A stretch of 25,419 bases of DNA, from positions 1 to 25,419 of the forward strand of contig CAAGAC010000043.1 in the NCBI GenBank assembly GCA_900767695.1, written 5' to 3'. A program made the position numbers and the translations under genes. How positions within the stretch are numbered: position 1 is the first letter of the stretch; each line of letters opens with the position of its first letter. The notes under the pieces are model-generated. The model was not told the origin of the DNA. It saw only the letters and a program-made list of their open reading frames with translations, and ran no database searches. This DNA is from an uncultured Succinivibrio sp. (GTDB lineage: Bacteria > Pseudomonadota > Gammaproteobacteria > Enterobacterales > Succinivibrionaceae). Shown here piece after piece: positions 15,582 through 22,600 of this stretch.

Positions 15582-16396
15582 TGGCTATCGTAAAGTGTAA
15601 GCCGACCTCCCCGGCCCGTCGCCACGTTGTGCAGGTCAAGACCCCCGGCTTGTGGAAGGGCGGCCCGTTCGCCCGCCTCACCGTTGAGAAGCGCAAGACC
15701 GGCGGCCGCGACATGTACGGCCACATCTCGACCCGCCACATCGGCGGCGGCCACAAGCAGCGCTACCGCATCATCGACTTCAAGCGCGTCAAGGACGGCA
15801 TCGAGGCCAAGGTCGAGCGCATCGAGTACGATCCCAACCGCTCGTCGCACATCGCCCTGGTCCTCTACGCCGATGGCGTCCGCCAGTACATCCTCGCCCC
15901 GAAGGGCCTGAATGTCGGCGACAAGATCATCTCCGGTCCTGACGCTCCGATCGCCGTGGGCAACGCCCTCCCGCTGGAGAACATCCCGCTGGGCACGATC
16001 GTCCACGCCGTCGAGCTCGTTCCGGGCAACGGCGCGCAGTTCGCCCGCTCCGCAGGCGCCTACTGCGAGGTCCTCGCCCGTGAAGGCACCTATGTGACCC
16101 TCCGCATGCGCTCCGGCGAAATGCGCCGCGTCCTGGCTGGCTGCCGCGCCACTGTCGGCGAGGTCGGCAACGGCGAGCACATGCTCGAGCAACTGGGCAA
16201 GGCCGGCGCCAAGCGCTGGCGCGGCATCCGCCCGACCGTCCGCGGCATGTCGATGAACCCTATCGACCACCCGCATGGCGGTGGCGAGGGCCGCAACAAG
16301 GGCATCCAGCCGCGCTCGCCGTGGGGAACTCCTTGCAAGGGCTTCAAGACCCGCAAGAACAAGCGTACTGAGAAGTACATTGTCCACCACCGTTAA
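15581..16396 (+). CDS. rplB: 50S ribosomal protein L2
   Basis: L2 is among the most conserved 23S rRNA binders and is needed for subunit association and peptidyl-transferase activity. The 271-residue protein (E. coli 273) keeps the conserved NPIDHPHGGGEGRN segment near residue 230, which holds the histidine shown to matter for activity in E. coli. It also keeps GGRDMYGHISTRHIGGGHKQ in the N-terminal part. An AAGGAG lies eight bases upstream and inside rplW, so translation is probably coupled to rplW. Confidence 0.98.
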   Translation: MAIVKCKPTSPARRHVVQVKTPGLWKGGPFARLTVEKRKTGGRDMYGHISTRHIGGGHKQRYRIIDFKRVKDGIEAKVERIEYDPNRSSHIALVLYADGVRQYILAPKGLNVGDKIISGPDAPIAVGNALPLENIPLGTIVHAVELVPGNGAQFARSAGAYCEVLAREGTYVTLRMRSGEMRRVLAGCRATVGEVGNGEHMLEQLGKAGAKRWRGIRPTVRGMSMNPIDHPHGGGEGRNKGIQPRSPWGTPCKGFKTRKNKRTEKYIVHHR

Positions 16397-16416
16397 CTCT
16401 TTCGTGAGGATATAAG

Positions 16417-16731
16417 ATGTCACGTTCTCTGAAGAAAGGACCTTTCATTGACGAGTCCTTACTGAAGAAGGTTCAGGCGGCCCAGGAAGCGGGCGACAAG
16501 AAGCCCATCAAGACCTGGTCCCGCCGCTCGGTGATCATTCCGCAGATGATCGGACTGACCATCGCGGTGCACAACGGCCACCAGCATGTGCCGGTGTTCA
16601 TCACCGAAGACATGATCGGCCACAAGCTCGGCGAGTTCGCCCCGACCCGCACCTTCCACGGCCACGCGCTGTCGGCGGGCGATTCGACCGCCGCAGCTCC
16701 TGCGCCTGCCGCCGCGGCTGCCGCCAAATAG
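16417..16731 (+). CDS. rpsS: 30S ribosomal protein S19 with Ala/Pro-rich tail
   Basis: S19 is a 30S head protein that works with S13 at the intersubunit bridges. Residues 1 to about 85 are canonical: SRSLKKGPFIDESLLKK at the start, TWSRRSVIIPQMIG in the middle, then HKLGEFAPTRTFHGH. In place of the short Lys-rich E. coli end there is an Ala/Pro-rich tail (about residues 86-104), bringing the protein to 104 residues against 92 in E. coli. A GAGGAT Shine-Dalgarno precedes the start. Its stop is part of the AGGAG used by rplV. Confidence 0.97.
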   Translation: MSRSLKKGPFIDESLLKKVQAAQEAGDKKPIKTWSRRSVIIPQMIGLTIAVHNGHQHVPVFITEDMIGHKLGEFAPTRTFHGHALSAGDSTAAAPAPAAAAAAK

Positions 16732-16742
16732 GAGTTTGAAGA

Positions 16743-17081
16743 ATGCAAGAAGTTAAAGCAGTACAGCGTTACGCCCGTTCTTCTGCCCAGAAGACCCGCC
16801 TCGTGGCCGACCAGGTCAGGGGCATGCCCGTGCAGAAGGCCCTCGACCTGCTCCAGTTCAGCCCGCGCAAGGCCGCCGGCCTGATCAGGAAGGTCGTGCT
16901 GTCCGCCGTGGCCAACGCCGTCAACAACGAGAGCCTCGACCCCGACACCCTGTTCATCTCCAAGATCACGGTCGACGAAGGCCCTTCCCTCAAGCGCATC
17001 ATGCCGCGTGCCAAGGGCCGCGCTGACCGCATCGTGAAGCGCACTTCGCACATCACCGTGTGCGTGGCGAACAAGGAATAA
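16743..17081 (+). CDS. rplV: 50S ribosomal protein L22
   Basis: L22 forms, with L4, the constriction of the peptide exit tunnel and is a known site of macrolide-resistance changes. The 112-residue protein (E. coli 110) has RYARSSAQKTRLVADQVRG near the N-terminus. Its tunnel hairpin region LKRIMPRAKGRADRI is intact, and it ends in HITVCVANKE. AGGAG overlaps the rpsS stop codon. Confidence 0.98.
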   Translation: MQEVKAVQRYARSSAQKTRLVADQVRGMPVQKALDLLQFSPRKAAGLIRKVVLSAVANAVNNESLDPDTLFISKITVDEGPSLKRIMPRAKGRADRIVKRTSHITVCVANKE

Positions 17082-17096
17082 GGTACAGGAGCAATC

Positions 17097-17909
17097 ATGG
17101 GCCAGAAAATCAATCCCAATGGAATAAGGCTCGGCATCACCAAGCCGTACATTTCCACCTGGTACGCCAACAGCAAGGTCTACCCTGCCAACGTCAAGAG
17201 CGACATCGACGTGCGCAAGTTCCTTACCAAGGAGCTTGAGAACGCCTCCGTGTCGAAGATCCTGATTGAGCGTCCTGCCAAGAGCATCCGCGTGACGATC
17301 TGCACCGCCCGTCCGGGCATCGTGATCGGCAAGAAGGGCGAGGATGTCGAGAGGCTGCGCAAGCAGATCGCCAAGATCGCCGGGGTTCCCGCCCAGGTGA
17401 ACATCAGCGAGATCCGCAAGCCCGACCTCGACGCCAAGCTGGTTGCCGACTCCATCGCGCAGCAGCTCGTCCGCCGCGTCATGTTCCGCCGCGCCATGAA
17501 GAAGGCGATCCAGAACGCGATGCGCGCCGGCGCCCAGGGCGTCAAGATCGAGGTGTCCGGCCGCCTGGGCGGCGCCGAGATCGCCCGCACCGAGTGGCTG
17601 CGCGAGGGCCGCGTCCCCCTGCACACTCTCCGCGCCGACATCGACTACGCGCTCTCCGAGGCCGTCACCACCTATGGGGTGATCGGCATCAAGGTCTGGA
17701 TCTTCAAGGGCGAAGTGCTGGGCGAGATGCCTTCCGCCACCGAGGAGAAGGACGATAACAACGGTTCAGTCGCCCCTGCAGGGCGCCGCCGCCGCCGCGG
17801 CGACGACCAGGCCCGCAACGGCCGCGGCCGCCGCGGGGACAGGCCTGCTGCCGCCGCTGCTGCCCAGAAGCCGGCCGAAGCGCCTGCCCAGGACAGCAAG
17901 GCTGAATAA
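17097..17909 (+). CDS. rpsC: 30S ribosomal protein S3 with long Arg/Ala-rich tail
   Basis: S3 sits at the mRNA entry channel of the 30S head and takes part in mRNA unwinding. The body is canonical: MGQKINPNGIRLGI at the start, the KH-domain GKKG loop in PGIVIGKKGEDVERLR (about residues 75-90), VMFRRAMKKAIQNAMR at the entry-site face, and YGVIGIKVWIFKGE near 205. After residue about 212 there is a tail of about 58 residues with an acidic patch, a run of five arginines, Gly/Arg repeats and an Ala/Pro-rich end. The total is 270 residues against 233 in E. coli, whose own tail is shorter. It is the eighth S10-operon gene. Confidence 0.97.
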   Translation: MGQKINPNGIRLGITKPYISTWYANSKVYPANVKSDIDVRKFLTKELENASVSKILIERPAKSIRVTICTARPGIVIGKKGEDVERLRKQIAKIAGVPAQVNISEIRKPDLDAKLVADSIAQQLVRRVMFRRAMKKAIQNAMRAGAQGVKIEVSGRLGGAEIARTEWLREGRVPLHTLRADIDYALSEAVTTYGVIGIKVWIFKGEVLGEMPSATEEKDDNNGSVAPAGRRRRRGDDQARNGRGRRGDRPAAAAAAQKPAEAPAQDSKAE

Positions 17910-17921
17910 CGGAGGACTAAA

Positions 17922-18335
17922 ATGTTACAGCCTAAACGCACTAAGTACCGCAAGACCCAGAAGGGCCGCAACGAGGGGCTCTGCTACGCAGGCTCCACCG
18001 TTGAGTTCGGCGATTTCGGCCTTAAGGCTACCTCCCGCGGGCAGATCACTGCCCGCGAGATCGAGGCCGCCCGCCGCGCGTTCACCCGCGAGATGAACCG
18101 CGAGGGCAAGGTCTGGATCCGCGTCTTCCCGGACAAGCCGATCACCAAGAAGGCTCTCGGCGTCCGTATGGGAAAGGGCAAGGGCACCGTCGAGTACTGG
18201 GTTGCCCCGATCCAGCCGGGCCGCGTGATCTTCGAGATCGCCGGCATCCCTGAGAACGTGGCCCGCGAGGCTTTCCGCCTTGCCGCTGCCAAGCTCTCTG
18301 TCACCACTTCATTTGTCCGCAAGCAGGTGATCTAA
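17922..18335 (+). CDS. rplP: 50S ribosomal protein L16
   Basis: L16 helps place A-site tRNA and the 23S rRNA near the peptidyl-transferase centre. The 137-residue protein (E. coli 136) has MLQPKRTKYRKTQKGRN at the start, the basic GVRMGKGKGTVEYWVA loop in the middle, and AAAKLSVTTSFVRKQ at the end. An ACGGAGGA Shine-Dalgarno is at the start. The stop overlaps the rpmC start by one base (TAATG). Confidence 0.98.
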   Translation: MLQPKRTKYRKTQKGRNEGLCYAGSTVEFGDFGLKATSRGQITAREIEAARRAFTREMNREGKVWIRVFPDKPITKKALGVRMGKGKGTVEYWVAPIQPGRVIFEIAGIPENVAREAFRLAAAKLSVTTSFVRKQVI

Positions 18336-18538
18336 TGCAGAACAACGAGTTACGTCAGAAGTCGGTCGAGGATCTCAAGAAGGAGCTCTCCGATCTCCAG
18401 CGCGAGCAGTTCAACCTGCGCTTCCAGTTGAAGTCAGGCCAGCTGACCAAGACTGACGGCGTGAGGAAAGTCCGCCGCAATATCGCCAGGGTCAAGACCA
18501 TTCTCACCGAGAAGTCGGCCCAGCAGAGCGCCAAGTGA
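18335..18538 (+). CDS. rpmC: 50S ribosomal protein L29
   Basis: L29 is a small helical-hairpin protein by the peptide exit site, next to L23. The 67-residue sequence has the family pattern LRQKSVEDLKKEL, REQFNLRFQLKSGQL, then VRRNIARVKTILTEK, matching E. coli (63) with a slightly longer C-terminus. It overlaps rplP by one base and is followed ten bases later by rpsQ. Confidence 0.97.
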   Translation: MQNNELRQKSVEDLKKELSDLQREQFNLRFQLKSGQLTKTDGVRKVRRNIARVKTILTEKSAQQSAK

Positions 18539-18548
18539 GGTAGTGTAA

Positions 18549-18824
18549 ATGTCCGAAGAACAGAATGCAGCCAAGTCCGCACGCTCCCTCCGCGGCCGCG
18601 TAGTGAGCGACAAGATGATGAAGGCCTGCGTGGTCGCTGTCGAGCGCCGCGTCAAGCACCCGGTGTACGGCAAGATCATGACCAAGACGACCAAGTTCCA
18701 CGTCTCCGATCCCAACAACGAGGCCCACGAGGGCGATCTCGTTGAGATCGTCGAGGGCAGGCCGGTCTCCAAGACCATCTCCTGGAGGCTGTCCAAGGTC
18801 ATCGAGAAGGCCGCCCACGTCTGA
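18549..18824 (+). CDS. rpsQ: 30S ribosomal protein S17
   Basis: S17 is a primary 16S rRNA binder in the 5' domain with an OB fold. The 91-residue protein has RSLRGRVVSDKMMKACVVAVERR and the HPVYGKIMTKTTKFHVSDP loop, and it ends in SWRLSKVIEKAAHV. It is slightly longer at the N-terminus than E. coli S17 (84). GTGAGG precedes the start. It is the last S10-operon gene, with a clear terminator after it. Confidence 0.97.
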   Translation: MSEEQNAAKSARSLRGRVVSDKMMKACVVAVERRVKHPVYGKIMTKTTKFHVSDPNNEAHEGDLVEIVEGRPVSKTISWRLSKVIEKAAHV

Positions 18825-18845
18825 TAGGGCTTTAATCTAGCTTCC

Positions 18846-18890
18846 AGAAGGCCGCGACTGTTAAACGCAGTTGCGGCCTTCTTTAATTTA
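18846..18890 (+). terminator. Terminator at the end of the S10 operon
   Basis: A 15-bp stem (18846-18860 with 18868-18882, one G-T pair) has a 7-base loop and is followed by TTTAATTTA. It begins 21 bases after the rpsQ stop and is the best Rho-independent terminator in the window. The candidate spc promoter -35 lies in its descending arm. Confidence 0.9.
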
Positions 18891-18899
18891 TGGTATCTT
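18871..18899 (+). promoter_or_regulatory. Candidate spc operon promoter
   Basis: TTGCGG (18871-18876) and TATCTT (18894-18899) are 17 bases apart, giving a leader of about 55-60 bases before rplN. Both elements are imperfect. The -35 lies inside the terminator stem of the S10 operon. Confidence 0.4.
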
Positions 18900-18910
18900 G
18901 ATTCGCCTTT

Positions 18911-18939
18911 TGCCCTAACCGGGCAGGGTGTTTTATTTT
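18911..18939 (+). promoter_or_regulatory. Hairpin with T-tract in the rplN leader
   Basis: TGCCC (18911-18915) pairs with GGGCA (18921-18925) around a TAACC loop and is followed by GGGTGTTTTATTTT. The shape is that of a weak terminator or attenuator between the spc promoter and rplN. The stem is only five base pairs, so it may be chance. Confidence 0.3.
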
Positions 18940-18963
18940 CTTTAACGGAGCATTAAGTCAAAA

Positions 18964-19332
18964 ATGATCCAGATGCAAAGCATGCTTGACGTTGCAGACA
19001 ACTCGGGCGCGCGTTCCGTAATGTGCATTAAGGTCCTCGGAGGATCCCACCGCCGTTACGCAGGCATTGGCGACATCATCAAGGTGTCCGTCAAGGACGC
19101 GATTCCCCGCGGCAAGGTCAAGAAGGGCGATGTGGTTGACGCCGTCGTCGTGCGCACCAAGAAGGGTGTCCGCCGTCCCGATGGTTCAGTCATCCGCTTC
19201 GACAGCAACGCCGCAGTCCTCCTGACTGCCCAGCACGAGCCTATTGGCACCCGTATTTTCGGACCGGTCACCCGCGAACTGCGCACCGAGACCTTCATGA
19301 AGATCGTGTCACTGGCTCCTGAAGTTCTGTAA
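18964..19332 (+). CDS. rplN: 50S ribosomal protein L14
   Basis: L14 lies at the subunit interface and contributes to an intersubunit bridge; it is also the docking site of the silencing factor RsfS. The 122-residue protein (E. coli 123) opens MIQMQSMLDVADNSGARSVMCIKVLGG and ends FMKIVSLAPEVL. It is the first spc-operon gene. The only Shine-Dalgarno-like sequence, ACGGAG (18945-18950), is 13 bases from the ATG, longer than for any neighbouring gene. Confidence 0.98.
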   Translation: MIQMQSMLDVADNSGARSVMCIKVLGGSHRRYAGIGDIIKVSVKDAIPRGKVKKGDVVDAVVVRTKKGVRRPDGSVIRFDSNAAVLLTAQHEPIGTRIFGPVTRELRTETFMKIVSLAPEVL

Positions 19333-19347
19333 TTAGGGGTTTTAGAG

Positions 19348-19674
19348 ATGGCAGCGAAAATCCGCACCAATGACGAGGTCATCGTCATAACTGGCAAGGA
19401 CAAGGGCAAGACTGGCAAGGTCACCCGCGTCATTACCAAGGAGCACAAGGTCGTCGTTGAGAACATCAACGTCCACAAGAAGCACCAGAAGCCGAATCCG
19501 GCCCTGGGCGTGGCCGGCGGCATCGTGAGCTTCGACGCTCCGATGGATGTCTCGAATGTCGCGATCTTCAACCCCGACACCAAGAAAGCTGATCGCGTTG
19601 GCTTCCGCGTTGAAGACGGCAAGAAAGTCCGCTTCTACAAGTCGACGAACAAGATCATTGCATCAGCCAAGTAA
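19348..19674 (+). CDS. rplX: 50S ribosomal protein L24
   Basis: L24 is one of the two 23S rRNA assembly-initiator proteins and lies near the tunnel exit. The 108-residue sequence has the KOW motif TGKDKGKTGKVTRVI (about residues 15-29) and the conserved ENINVHKKHQKPNP block. It is a few residues longer than E. coli L24 (104). The ATG at 19348 follows TTAGGGG and TAGAG. Confidence 0.97.
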   Translation: MAAKIRTNDEVIVITGKDKGKTGKVTRVITKEHKVVVENINVHKKHQKPNPALGVAGGIVSFDAPMDVSNVAIFNPDTKKADRVGFRVEDGKKVRFYKSTNKIIASAK

Positions 19675-19760
19675 GTTAATTTAGGAGAATAACGATGGCG
19701 AAACTGCATGATTTATACAAGCAGGAAGTAATCAAAAAGCTGACTGAGAAGTTTGGTTAC
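19675..19760 (+). promoter_or_regulatory. Candidate S8 repressor-binding site at the rplE start
   Basis: In E. coli, S8 represses the spc operon by binding an mRNA structure overlapping the rplE start that mimics its 16S rRNA site. Here the first 20-25 codons of rplE (AAACTGCATGATTTATAC and on) are close to the E. coli nucleotide sequence as I recall it and are much AT-richer than the rest of the operon. That fits a conserved RNA element, but I did not fold the full helix. Confidence 0.4.
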
Positions 19761-20243
19761 AAGACGGTCATGCAAGTCCCTCGGATTGTGAAAATCACCC
19801 TGAACATGGGTGTTGGTGAAGCCGTTGCCGACAAGAAGATCCTTGAGAACGCAGCGCGCGACATGGCCGCTATCTCCGGCCAGAAGCCTCTTATCACCAA
19901 AGTTCGCAAGTCTGTAGCGGGCTTCCATATTCGTGAAGGCTATCCAATCGGCTGCAAGGTCACCCTGCGCGGCGAGCGCATGTGGGAGTTCCTCGAGCGT
20001 TTAATTGTGATCGCCATTCCGCGCATCCGCGACTTCCGCGGCCTGTCGCCCAAGTCTTTCGACGGCAGGGGGAACTATTCCATGGGCGTGCGTGAGCAGA
20101 TCATTTTCCCTGAGATCGATTACGACAAGGTGGACGCGGTCCGTGGTCTTGACATCACCATCACCACCACTGCCAAGACCGACGAAGAGGGCAGGGCCCT
20201 CCTCCAGGCCTTCGACTTCCCGTTCCGCACTCAGGCCAACTAA
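19695..20243 (+). CDS. rplE: 50S ribosomal protein L5
   Basis: L5 binds 5S rRNA with L18 and touches P-site tRNA and the S13 bridge. The 182-residue protein (E. coli 179) has MAKLHDLYKQEVIKKL at the start, ITLNMGVGEAVADKK, GCKVTLRGERMWEFLERL and the DFRGLSPKSFDGRGNYSMG block, and it ends FDFPFRTQAN. AGGAG precedes the start. Codon use in the first third is clearly less GC-rich than in neighbouring genes, which may reflect an overlapping S8-binding structure. Confidence 0.98.
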   Translation: MAKLHDLYKQEVIKKLTEKFGYKTVMQVPRIVKITLNMGVGEAVADKKILENAARDMAAISGQKPLITKVRKSVAGFHIREGYPIGCKVTLRGERMWEFLERLIVIAIPRIRDFRGLSPKSFDGRGNYSMGVREQIIFPEIDYDKVDAVRGLDITITTTAKTDEEGRALLQAFDFPFRTQAN

Positions 20244-20261
20244 CTCGAGGACAAAAGACTT

Positions 20262-20567
20262 ATGGCTAAGAAGTCAATGATTAACAGAGACCTGAAGCGC
20301 AAGGCCCTGGCTGCCAAGTACGCCGCCAAGCGTTCAGAGCTCAAGAAGATTATCTCCAGTGTCACTTCTTCCGAGGAAGACCGCTTCGCCGCCGTCATGG
20401 CGCTGCAGAAGCTGCCCCGCGACTCGAGCCCTTGCCGCCAGCGCAACCGCTGCAGCGAGACCGGCCGTCCGCACGGCTATCTTCGCAAGTTCGGCCTCTC
20501 CCGCATCAAGCTCCGCGAGCACATGATGCGCGGCGAGATCCCTGGTCTGCACAAGGCAAGCTGGTAA
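20262..20567 (+). CDS. rpsN: 30S ribosomal protein S14 (zinc-free long form)
   Basis: S14 is a 30S head protein needed for late assembly. The 101-residue length and the LQKLPRDSSPCRQRNRCSETGRPHG region show the long form without the two CxxC zinc pairs. Two cysteines remain (CRQRNRC), one more than in E. coli S14, but the spacing is not that of the zinc type. It ends GEIPGLHKASW, as in E. coli. CGAGGA is ten bases upstream. Confidence 0.97.
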   Translation: MAKKSMINRDLKRKALAAKYAAKRSELKKIISSVTSSEEDRFAAVMALQKLPRDSSPCRQRNRCSETGRPHGYLRKFGLSRIKLREHMMRGEIPGLHKASW

Positions 20568-20583
20568 GAGGAGTAACACTATC

Positions 20584-20973
20584 ATGATGCAAGATCCCAT
20601 CGCGGATTTACTGACCCGCATCCGCAACGGCCAGGCCGCTGGCAAGCTGAACGTCACTGTCCGCGCCTCCAAGCAGAAGCTGGCAATCGCCAACCTGCTG
20701 CTCAAGGAAGGCTATGTTTCCTCTGTCGAGGTTCAGGGCGACGTCAAGAAGGTCATCGTGATCGGCCTGAAGTACTACGAGGGCAAGCCTGTCGTCGAGC
20801 TGATCCAGCGCGTTTCGCGCCCGGGCCTGCGCATTTACAAGAAGTGCCGCGACCTGCCCAGGATCATGAACGGCCTCGGCATTGCCGTGATCTCTACCTC
20901 CAAGGGCCTGATGACCGACCGCGCTGCCCGCAAGGACGGCCTCGGCGGCGAAGTCATCTGCTACGTCGCATAA
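20584..20973 (+). CDS. rpsH: 30S ribosomal protein S8
   Basis: S8 is a primary 16S rRNA binder in the central domain and in E. coli represses the spc operon. The 129-residue protein (E. coli 130) opens MMQDPIADLLTRIRNGQAA and keeps the C-terminal RVSRPGLRIYKK and GLGIAVISTSKGLMTDRAA blocks used for RNA binding. Two ATGs are adjacent (20584, 20587); AGAGGAG favours the first. Confidence 0.98.
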   Translation: MMQDPIADLLTRIRNGQAAGKLNVTVRASKQKLAIANLLLKEGYVSSVEVQGDVKKVIVIGLKYYEGKPVVELIQRVSRPGLRIYKKCRDLPRIMNGLGIAVISTSKGLMTDRAARKDGLGGEVICYVA

Positions 20974-20986
20974 GGGGAGTACCAGA

Positions 20987-21520
20987 ATGTCTCGTATTGC
21001 TAAGGAAATAATTCCCATCCCGCAGGGCGTCGAGGTCGCGATTGACGGCCAGAACGTCACTGTGAAGTCCAAGAAGGGCTCAATGAGCCTGAAGGTGCAC
21101 CCGACCGTCACCGTGACCGTCGCGGACAACGCCATCAAGGTTGAGCAGAAGACCTCGTCGTCCGAGGCCAACATGCAGTCCGGCACCACCCGCGCCCTGC
21201 TGCACAACATGGTCGTCGGCCTCGACAAGGGCTTCGAGAAGGCCATGAAGCTGGTCGGCGTCGGCTATCGCGCGCAGGCCAAGGGCAAGATCCTCAACCT
21301 GGTCGTGGGCTTCTCCCACCAGGTCAACTATGAGCTTCCCGAGGGCGTCACCGCAGAGACCCCGACCCAGACCGACATCATCCTCAAGGGGTATGACAAG
21401 GCTGTGATCGGCCAGGTCGCCGCGAACCTCCGCGAAATCCGCCATCCCGAGCCTTACAAGGGCAAGGGAATCCGCTACGCGGACGAAGTGATTCATCTCA
21501 AAGAAGCTAAGAAGAAATAA
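20987..21520 (+). CDS. rplF: 50S ribosomal protein L6
   Basis: L6 lies near the GTPase-associated region of the large subunit. The 177-residue protein matches E. coli L6 (177) in length. It has MSRIAKEIIPIPQGVEV at the start, GTTRALLHNMVVGLDKGFEK in the middle, and the RNA-binding PEPYKGKGIRYADEVI near the end. GGGGAG is close upstream. Confidence 0.98.
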   Translation: MSRIAKEIIPIPQGVEVAIDGQNVTVKSKKGSMSLKVHPTVTVTVADNAIKVEQKTSSSEANMQSGTTRALLHNMVVGLDKGFEKAMKLVGVGYRAQAKGKILNLVVGFSHQVNYELPEGVTAETPTQTDIILKGYDKAVIGQVAANLREIRHPEPYKGKGIRYADEVIHLKEAKKK

Positions 21521-21535
21521 TTAGGGTGGCTTAAC

Positions 21536-21889
21536 ATGTTCCTTAAAAAACAGGCCCGCGTGCGCCGCGCCGGAAAGAGCCGCGCAAAGATGCGTGAACT
21601 GGGTGTTACCCGCTTGGTCGTGACCCGCACCCCGCGTCACATTTACGCCCAGATCATCACCCCCGACAGCAAGGTCGAGGCTGCCGCCAGCACCCTCGAG
21701 AAGGACCTTGTGAAGGGTCTCAAGTACACCGGCAACATCGAGGCCGCCAAGCTCATCGGCAAGACCATTGCCGAGCGCGCCAAGGCCAAGAACATTGAGA
21801 CTGTCGCCTTCGACAGGTCCGGATATCAGTACCATGGCCGTGTTGCCGCCCTCGCGGACGCAGCGCGTGAAGCCGGCCTCAAGTTCTAG
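21536..21889 (+). CDS. rplR: 50S ribosomal protein L18
   Basis: L18 binds 5S rRNA together with L5. The 117-residue protein equals E. coli in length and has a basic N-terminus (KKQARVRRAGKSRAK), TRLVVTRTPRHIYAQII, and FDRSGYQYHGRVAALADAAREAGLKF at the end, listed here only in part: GYQYHGRVAALADAAREAG. AGGGTGG precedes the start. Its stop overlaps the AGGAG of rpsE. Confidence 0.98.
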   Translation: MFLKKQARVRRAGKSRAKMRELGVTRLVVTRTPRHIYAQIITPDSKVEAAASTLEKDLVKGLKYTGNIEAAKLIGKTIAERAKAKNIETVAFDRSGYQYHGRVAALADAAREAGLKF

Positions 21890-21900
21890 GAGTGCATCAA

Positions 21901-22410
21901 ATGCAGCGTAATAAAGAAGAATCCCAGGCAGGCGAACTGCAGGAAAAGCTGGTCGCGGTCAACCGCGTGGCCAAGGTCGTCAAGGGCGGCCGCATCTTCT
22001 CGTTCACCGCTCTGACTGTGGTTGGCGACGGCAACGGCCGCGTCGGCTACGGCTACGGCAAGGCCGGCGAGGTTCCGGCTGCCATCCAGAAGGCGATCGA
22101 GCAGGCCCGCCGCAACGTCAACAACACCATCACCCTGAACAACGGGACGCTGTTCCACGCTGTGAAGGGCGAGCACTCGGGCTCCATGGTCTACATGCAG
22201 CCTGCCGCTGAAGGTACCGGAATCATCGCCGGCGGCGCAATGCGCGCCGTCCTCGAGGTTGCCGGCGTCCGCAACGTGCTGGCCAAGGCCTACGGCTCGA
22301 CCAACCCGATCAACGTCGTCCGCGCCACCGTCGCCGCCCTGGCCTCGATGCGCACCCCCGAGGCCGTTGCCGCCAAGCGCGGCCTGACCGTCAAGGAAAT
22401 TCTGGAGTAA
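21901..22410 (+). CDS. rpsE: 30S ribosomal protein S5
   Basis: S5 lies at the mRNA entry site with S3 and S4 and affects decoding accuracy; changes in its loop give spectinomycin resistance in E. coli. The 169-residue protein (E. coli 167) has VNRVAKVVKGGRIFSF with the loop region, VVGDGNGRVGYGYGKAGEVP, and EGTGIIAGGAMRAVLE. I chose ATG 21901, eight bases after AGGAG. An in-frame GTG at 21892 lies within that site and would be too close. Confidence 0.97.
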   Translation: MQRNKEESQAGELQEKLVAVNRVAKVVKGGRIFSFTALTVVGDGNGRVGYGYGKAGEVPAAIQKAIEQARRNVNNTITLNNGTLFHAVKGEHSGSMVYMQPAAEGTGIIAGGAMRAVLEVAGVRNVLAKAYGSTNPINVVRATVAALASMRTPEAVAAKRGLTVKEILE

Positions 22411-22414
22411 GAAA

Positions 22415-22597
22415 ATGGCCAAGAAAACCATCAAAGTTACCCAGACCAAGAGCACCATCGGCCGCAAGCCCAAGCACATCGCCACGATTCGCGGCCTTGG
22501 TCTGCGTCACATCCGCGATACCGTCGAGCTGGAGGACACTCCCTCGATCCGCGGCATGATCAACAAAGTCAGCTACATGGTCAAAGTCGAGGAGTAA
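22415..22597 (+). CDS. rpmD: 50S ribosomal protein L30
   Basis: L30 is a small ferredoxin-fold 50S protein. The 60 residues include the diagnostic KSTIGRKPKHIATIRGLGLRH region and end VSYMVKVEE, as in E. coli (59). GGAG overlaps the rpsE stop, and rplO follows after three bases. Confidence 0.97.
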   Translation: MAKKTIKVTQTKSTIGRKPKHIATIRGLGLRHIRDTVELEDTPSIRGMINKVSYMVKVEE

Positions 22598-22600
22598 CCG

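Noticed and set aside
17760..17909. Frameshift or fusion at the end of rpsC
   Set aside because: The frame is continuous and ends just before a good Shine-Dalgarno for rplP, and similar tails occur on S19, L15 and S11.
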